Positions 61,349-64,000 of a DNA stretch of 64,000 nucleotides are shown here, in pieces. The DNA lies in assembly GCF_004403185.1 (NCBI RefSeq), contig NZ_SOHJ01000011.1, positions 248,001 through 312,000 of the forward strand, given 5' to 3'. Both the position numbers and the translations under genes were made by a program. The stretch is from Cryobacterium suzukii (GTDB lineage: Bacteria > Actinomycetota > Actinomycetes > Actinomycetales > Microbacteriaceae). The notes beneath the pieces were generated by a model. That model saw only the letters and a list, made by a program, of their open reading frames with translations, had not been told where the DNA came from and did not search any database. Positions within the stretch are counted from its first letter, which is position 1. Each line of letters starts with the position of its first letter.

Positions 61349-62203
61349 TTACGCGCCGGGAACCGGGCGCCAGCGCAGCAGGTAGCGTTCGAGCCGGTTC
61401 ACGCCGAGGTCGACGAAGAGCACCACGATCATGAGGATGAACATGCCCGCGAACACGCCCTCGGTGTCGAACACGCCTTGGGCCTGAGCAATGACGTAGC
61501 CCACGCCGGCGGCGGCGCCGAGGTATTCGCCCACGACCGCGCCCACAATGGCGAAGCCCACGCTGATGTGCAGGCTCGAGAAGATCCAGGTGAGCGCGCT
61601 CGGCAGCACGACGTGCTGAATGAGGTGGCGCTCGGTGGCTCCGAGCATGCGGGCGTTGTCAAGCAACACCTTGTCGACGCTTTTCACGCCCTGCAGCACA
61701 TTGAAGAACACGATGAAGAACACCAGGGTGACGCCGAAAGCCACCTTCGACTCGATGCCGAGCCCGAACCACAAGAGAAAGATGGGCGCGAGCACCACCC
61801 GGGGCAGGGCATTGAACATCTGCACGAACGGTTCGAACAGCCGCTCGAGAAACCGCACCCTGGCCAGCAGAAAGCCGAGAATGAGGCCGAGCCCGGTACC
61901 AATGATGAAGGCGTAGAGGGCTTCTTGCAGGGTGATCCAGAGGTGCGGAAAGATGAAACCGGAGGCGATCCAGTCCCACACGGCCACGCCGATGGCGCTC
62001 GGCAGCGAGAAGAAGAACGTGTCGATCACGCCGGCCCGGCCGAGAATCTCCCAGGCACCGAGCACCAGCGCGGTGAGCAGCAGCTGATAGAAACGCATCA
62101 GCATCGCAGGCGTTTCGCTGCGGGGGCGGGCTCGGCTGCTGCGGGGCGGGCGCACAGCGGATGCGGCGGGCGCGGCATCCGCTCGAATCGTCGTCGTTGA
62201 CAT
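61349..62203 (-). CDS. NitT/TauT-type ABC transporter permease
   Basis: A 284-residue membrane protein with six helices and the EAA loop LDNARMLGATERHLIQHVVLPSALTWI (about 175-201). ATG at 62203 overlaps the ATPase stop (TGACATG region). A longer upstream frame runs through the ATPase gene and is rejected. The long N-terminal RPPRSSRARPRSE tail is cytoplasmic. Confidence 0.93.
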   Translation of the reverse strand: MSTTTIRADAAPAASAVRPPRSSRARPRSETPAMLMRFYQLLLTALVLGAWEILGRAGVIDTFFFSLPSAIGVAVWDWIASGFIFPHLWITLQEALYAFIIGTGLGLILGFLLARVRFLERLFEPFVQMFNALPRVVLAPIFLLWFGLGIESKVAFGVTLVFFIVFFNVLQGVKSVDKVLLDNARMLGATERHLIQHVVLPSALTWIFSSLHISVGFAIVGAVVGEYLGAAAGVGYVIAQAQGVFDTEGVFAGMFILMIVVLFVDLGVNRLERYLLRWRPVPGA

Positions 62204-62204
62204 G

Positions 62205-63029
62205 TCAGGCTGCCTTTGCCGCATAGGTCTTGGCCACTTCGTCGCGCAGCTTGCCCCAAATTTCGCGGTGCAGTTCGACGAACTGCGGGTCGTCACGAAT
62301 CTCGAGCAGGTTGCGCGGGCGTGGCAGGGTGATGTCGTAGCGGGCCACCACGTGGCTCGCGGGGCCGGCGCTGAGCAGCACGACCTCATCGCTGAGGGCA
62401 ATGGCTTCGTCGAGGTCATGGGTGATGAAGATCACGGCCTTGCCCGACTCCTGCCAGATGTCGAGCAACTCGTTCTCCATGATCTGGCGGGTCTGTACGT
62501 CGAGAGCGGAAAAAGGTTCATCCATGAGCAGAATGTCGGGGTTCACGATCCAGGCCTGCGCGATGGAGGTACGCTTGCGCATTCCGCCACTGAGCTGGTG
62601 CGGGTAACGGTCTTCGAAATTCGACAGGCCCACCTTGGCAAGCCAGCGGCGCGCCTCGGCGGCCGCTTCCTTCTTGCCAACGCCGCGCATGATGAGGCCG
62701 AGCGACACATTGTCGAGCACGGTCTTCCACGGCAGCAGGGCGTCTTGCTGAAACATGTACGAGGCGCGGCGGTTGACGCCCACCACCGGGGCGCCGAAGC
62801 TGCGCGCCTCGCCCTCGCTCGGCGCCATGAGCCCAGCGGCCATGTTGAGCACCGTGGACTTGCCGCAGCCTGTCGGGCCCACGATCGACACAAACTTGCC
62901 CGGCATCACCGTGAGATCGATGCCCTTCACCGCGAAATACGAGCCGCCCTGGGGCGTCACAAACTCCTTGGTGCAGGCATCGAGCTGAACCGCCGGTACG
63001 TGCGCTGTTTCTGTTGACGTCATCGTCAT
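62205..63029 (-). CDS. NitT/TauT-type ABC transporter ATPase
   Basis: A 274-residue ATPase. Walker A is GPTGCGKST (about 50-58), the signature is LSGGMRKRTSIAQAW, Walker B is ILLMDEPFSALD, and FITHDLDEAIAL is the switch region. ATG at 63029 has AAGGA upstream. First gene of the operon, just downstream of the IclR operator dyad. Confidence 0.95.
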   Translation of the reverse strand: MTMTSTETAHVPAVQLDACTKEFVTPQGGSYFAVKGIDLTVMPGKFVSIVGPTGCGKSTVLNMAAGLMAPSEGEARSFGAPVVGVNRRASYMFQQDALLPWKTVLDNVSLGLIMRGVGKKEAAAEARRWLAKVGLSNFEDRYPHQLSGGMRKRTSIAQAWIVNPDILLMDEPFSALDVQTRQIMENELLDIWQESGKAVIFITHDLDEAIALSDEVVLLSAGPASHVVARYDITLPRPRNLLEIRDDPQFVELHREIWGKLRDEVAKTYAAKAA

Positions 63030-63064
63030 GCATTCCTTACAGGCCGGGTGTCGAGATTCTCACT

Positions 63065-63093
63065 CACATTGCGAGTGAACCACTCGCGATGTG
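63065..63093. promoter_or_regulatory. IclR-type operator dyad
   Basis: CACATTGCGAGTG and CACTCGCGATGTG form a 13-bp inverted repeat (one mismatch) around AAC, in the divergent region between the ATPase start (63029) and the IclR GTG (63193). Size and position fit an IclR-family binding site controlling both promoters. Confidence 0.65.
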
Positions 63094-63192
63094 GTTACAT
63101 GAACCCTAGTGGCGCTTTGCACCCGAACGCAATGAATAATGGCTCTGTGACAAACGGATGCTTCGCTCGCCCAGCGCAGACAAGGACACCTC

Positions 63193-63942
63193 GTGATTGA
63201 AACAGCTGGTAACCGCATTCTGGTGCTGGGCAAGATTCGCCAGATCATGGACTGCTTCACCGTGGAGGAGCCCACCCTGTCGCTGAGCGCGATTCGCCAG
63301 CGCGCCGGACTGCCCGAGAGCACCACGCAGCGCCTCGTACAGAACCTGGTGTCGGAGGGCTTTCTCGACCGCGACGGCAGCGGCTACCGCATCGGACTGG
63401 GCGTGGCGCGCTGGGCTATCAATGCCACGCAGGGCCTCGACGTGATCCAAGCCTCCCGCCCGATGCTGCAGACCCTGCGTGAACAGACCCAGGAGTCGTC
63501 GGTGCTCTATGTGCGCTGGCGGCAGTACCGAACCGTGGTGGCCACGGCCCGCTCGCCGCGCGCCATCTCCCGAGTGCTTGAGGTAGGCACCGTGATGCCG
63601 CTGCACCTGGGTTCGGCCGGCAAGGTGTTTCTGGCCTTCGATGAATTCGCCCGGCAGGAGCTACTGACCGTTGCGCCGGAGGAAGCCCTCCCTGCCGAGC
63701 TGCTGGATCAGATTCGCATCCAGGGCTGGGCGTCATCGTTCGAGGAGCGCGAACCCGAGGTCGCTTCGGTGAGCTCCCCCGTATTCGACCACCACGGCAA
63801 TGTGGTGGCCGTGGTGGGCATCGTGGCCCCGTTCTCGAGGCTCAACGAGGCGACCGCGGTTCCGGGGTACACCGTGCCTGTCGTGGAGGCCGCGGCGCTG
63901 ATCTCGGCGGCGTTGGGGTTTGAGAGAATAGGACAATCATGA
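63193..63942 (+). CDS. IclR-family transcriptional regulator
   Basis: A 249-residue regulator with a winged HTH (CFTVEEPTLSLSAIRQRAGLPESTTQRLVQNLVSEGFLDRD, about 20-60) and an IclR effector domain (LREQTQESSVLYVRWRQYRTVVATARSPRAIS; HLGSAGKVFLAFDE; VSSPVFDHHGNVVAVVGI). Divergent from the ABC/CoA-transferase/HMGL operon, so it is its probable regulator. The stop overlaps the yccF start (ATGA), which may be incidental. Confidence 0.93.
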   Translation: MIETAGNRILVLGKIRQIMDCFTVEEPTLSLSAIRQRAGLPESTTQRLVQNLVSEGFLDRDGSGYRIGLGVARWAINATQGLDVIQASRPMLQTLREQTQESSVLYVRWRQYRTVVATARSPRAISRVLEVGTVMPLHLGSAGKVFLAFDEFARQELLTVAPEEALPAELLDQIRIQGWASSFEEREPEVASVSSPVFDHHGNVVAVVGIVAPFSRLNEATAVPGYTVPVVEAAALISAALGFERIGQS

Positions 63943-64000
63943 AGACCCTTCTCAATATCATCTGGCTCGTACTCTCAGGCTTCTGGCTATTTCTCGGCTA
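63939..64000 (+). CDS. yccF: YccF-family inner-membrane protein, N-terminal start (cut off)
   Basis: The first 20 codons (MKTLLNIIWLVLSGFWLFLG...) match the opening of the YccF/DUF307 family. The ATG overlaps the IclR stop. The gene continues past the window end. Confidence 0.7.
   Translation, partial: MKTLLNIIWLVLSGFWLFLG

Overview
This is a high-GC chromosomal segment of an actinobacterium, most probably a cold-adapted member of the Microbacteriaceae (Cryobacterium-like). The support is: GC-rich coding throughout; argS followed by lysA, the usual actinobacterial order; DUF222/HNH (13E12-type), DUF2277 and DarT-like genes typical of this group; leaderless-looking starts; and a secreted DUF3494 ice-binding protein. 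The genus is inference. No rRNA, intact insertion sequence, prophage or CRISPR array is visible. One tRNA (Arg, CCG) is present.

Layout. 1-3.2 kb: argS, an LmeA-like lipid-binding protein and the start of lysA (minus strand), divergent from a lipoprotein gene. 4-9 kb: tRNA-Arg, a DUF808 membrane protein, a MerR regulator, a SulP anion transporter and isocitrate lyase, with a strong bidirectional terminator between the last two. 9-11.3 kb: a threonine-synthase-like enzyme coupled to a 46-residue CxxC protein, then a hydrolase. 11.5-13.9 kb: an AT-richer orphan nuclease gene, two tandem paralogous membrane proteins and DUF2277. 13.9-20.1 kb: a PrmC-like methyltransferase and a histidine-utilisation cluster (hutU, M20-type amidohydrolase, hutF, hutI). 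20.2-25 kb: oligopeptidase B and a SNF2 helicase. 25-30 kb: an operon on the minus strand with overlapping genes (acyl-CoA dehydrogenase-like, PIG-L deacetylase fused to a methyltransferase, GT2 glycosyltransferase, aldo/keto reductase), preceded by dps. 30-34 kb: small HTH protein, MOSC protein, DarT-like protein without an antitoxin gene, HAD phosphatase, TauE/SafE exporter, exonuclease/phosphatase-fold protein. 34.5-39 kb: short-chain fatty acid transporter, histidine phosphatase, ice-binding protein, small proteins. 39-46.3 kb: flavin monooxygenase-like protein, giant NAD-dependent glutamate dehydrogenase, SLT-domain protein. 46.8-52.5 kb: a 5'-truncated amidohydrolase, IclR regulator, polar amino-acid-type ABC transporter and an M20 amidohydrolase. 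52.8-57.7 kb: degenerate HAD protein, a 19-bp tandem repeat beside a DUF222/HNH gene, ABC1 kinase with a PadR regulator, cupin. 58-64 kb: NitT/TauT-type ABC transporter, CaiB-type CoA transferase and HMG-CoA-lyase-like enzyme under a divergent IclR regulator with an obvious operator, then the start of yccF.

How they fit together. The window is rich in catabolism and nutrient uptake. The hut enzymes yield glutamate, which the NAD-GDH can convert to 2-oxoglutarate. Isocitrate lyase and the fatty acid transporter point to growth on acetate or short acids. The last operon looks like import plus two-step cleavage of a branched hydroxy-dicarboxylate. The most attractive unexplained items are the four-gene PIG-L/methyltransferase/GT2 operon, the DarT-like gene without partner, the 46-residue zinc-ribbon-like protein coupled to a threonine-synthase homologue, and a heptamer (CGGATGC) that recurs far more often than base composition predicts.
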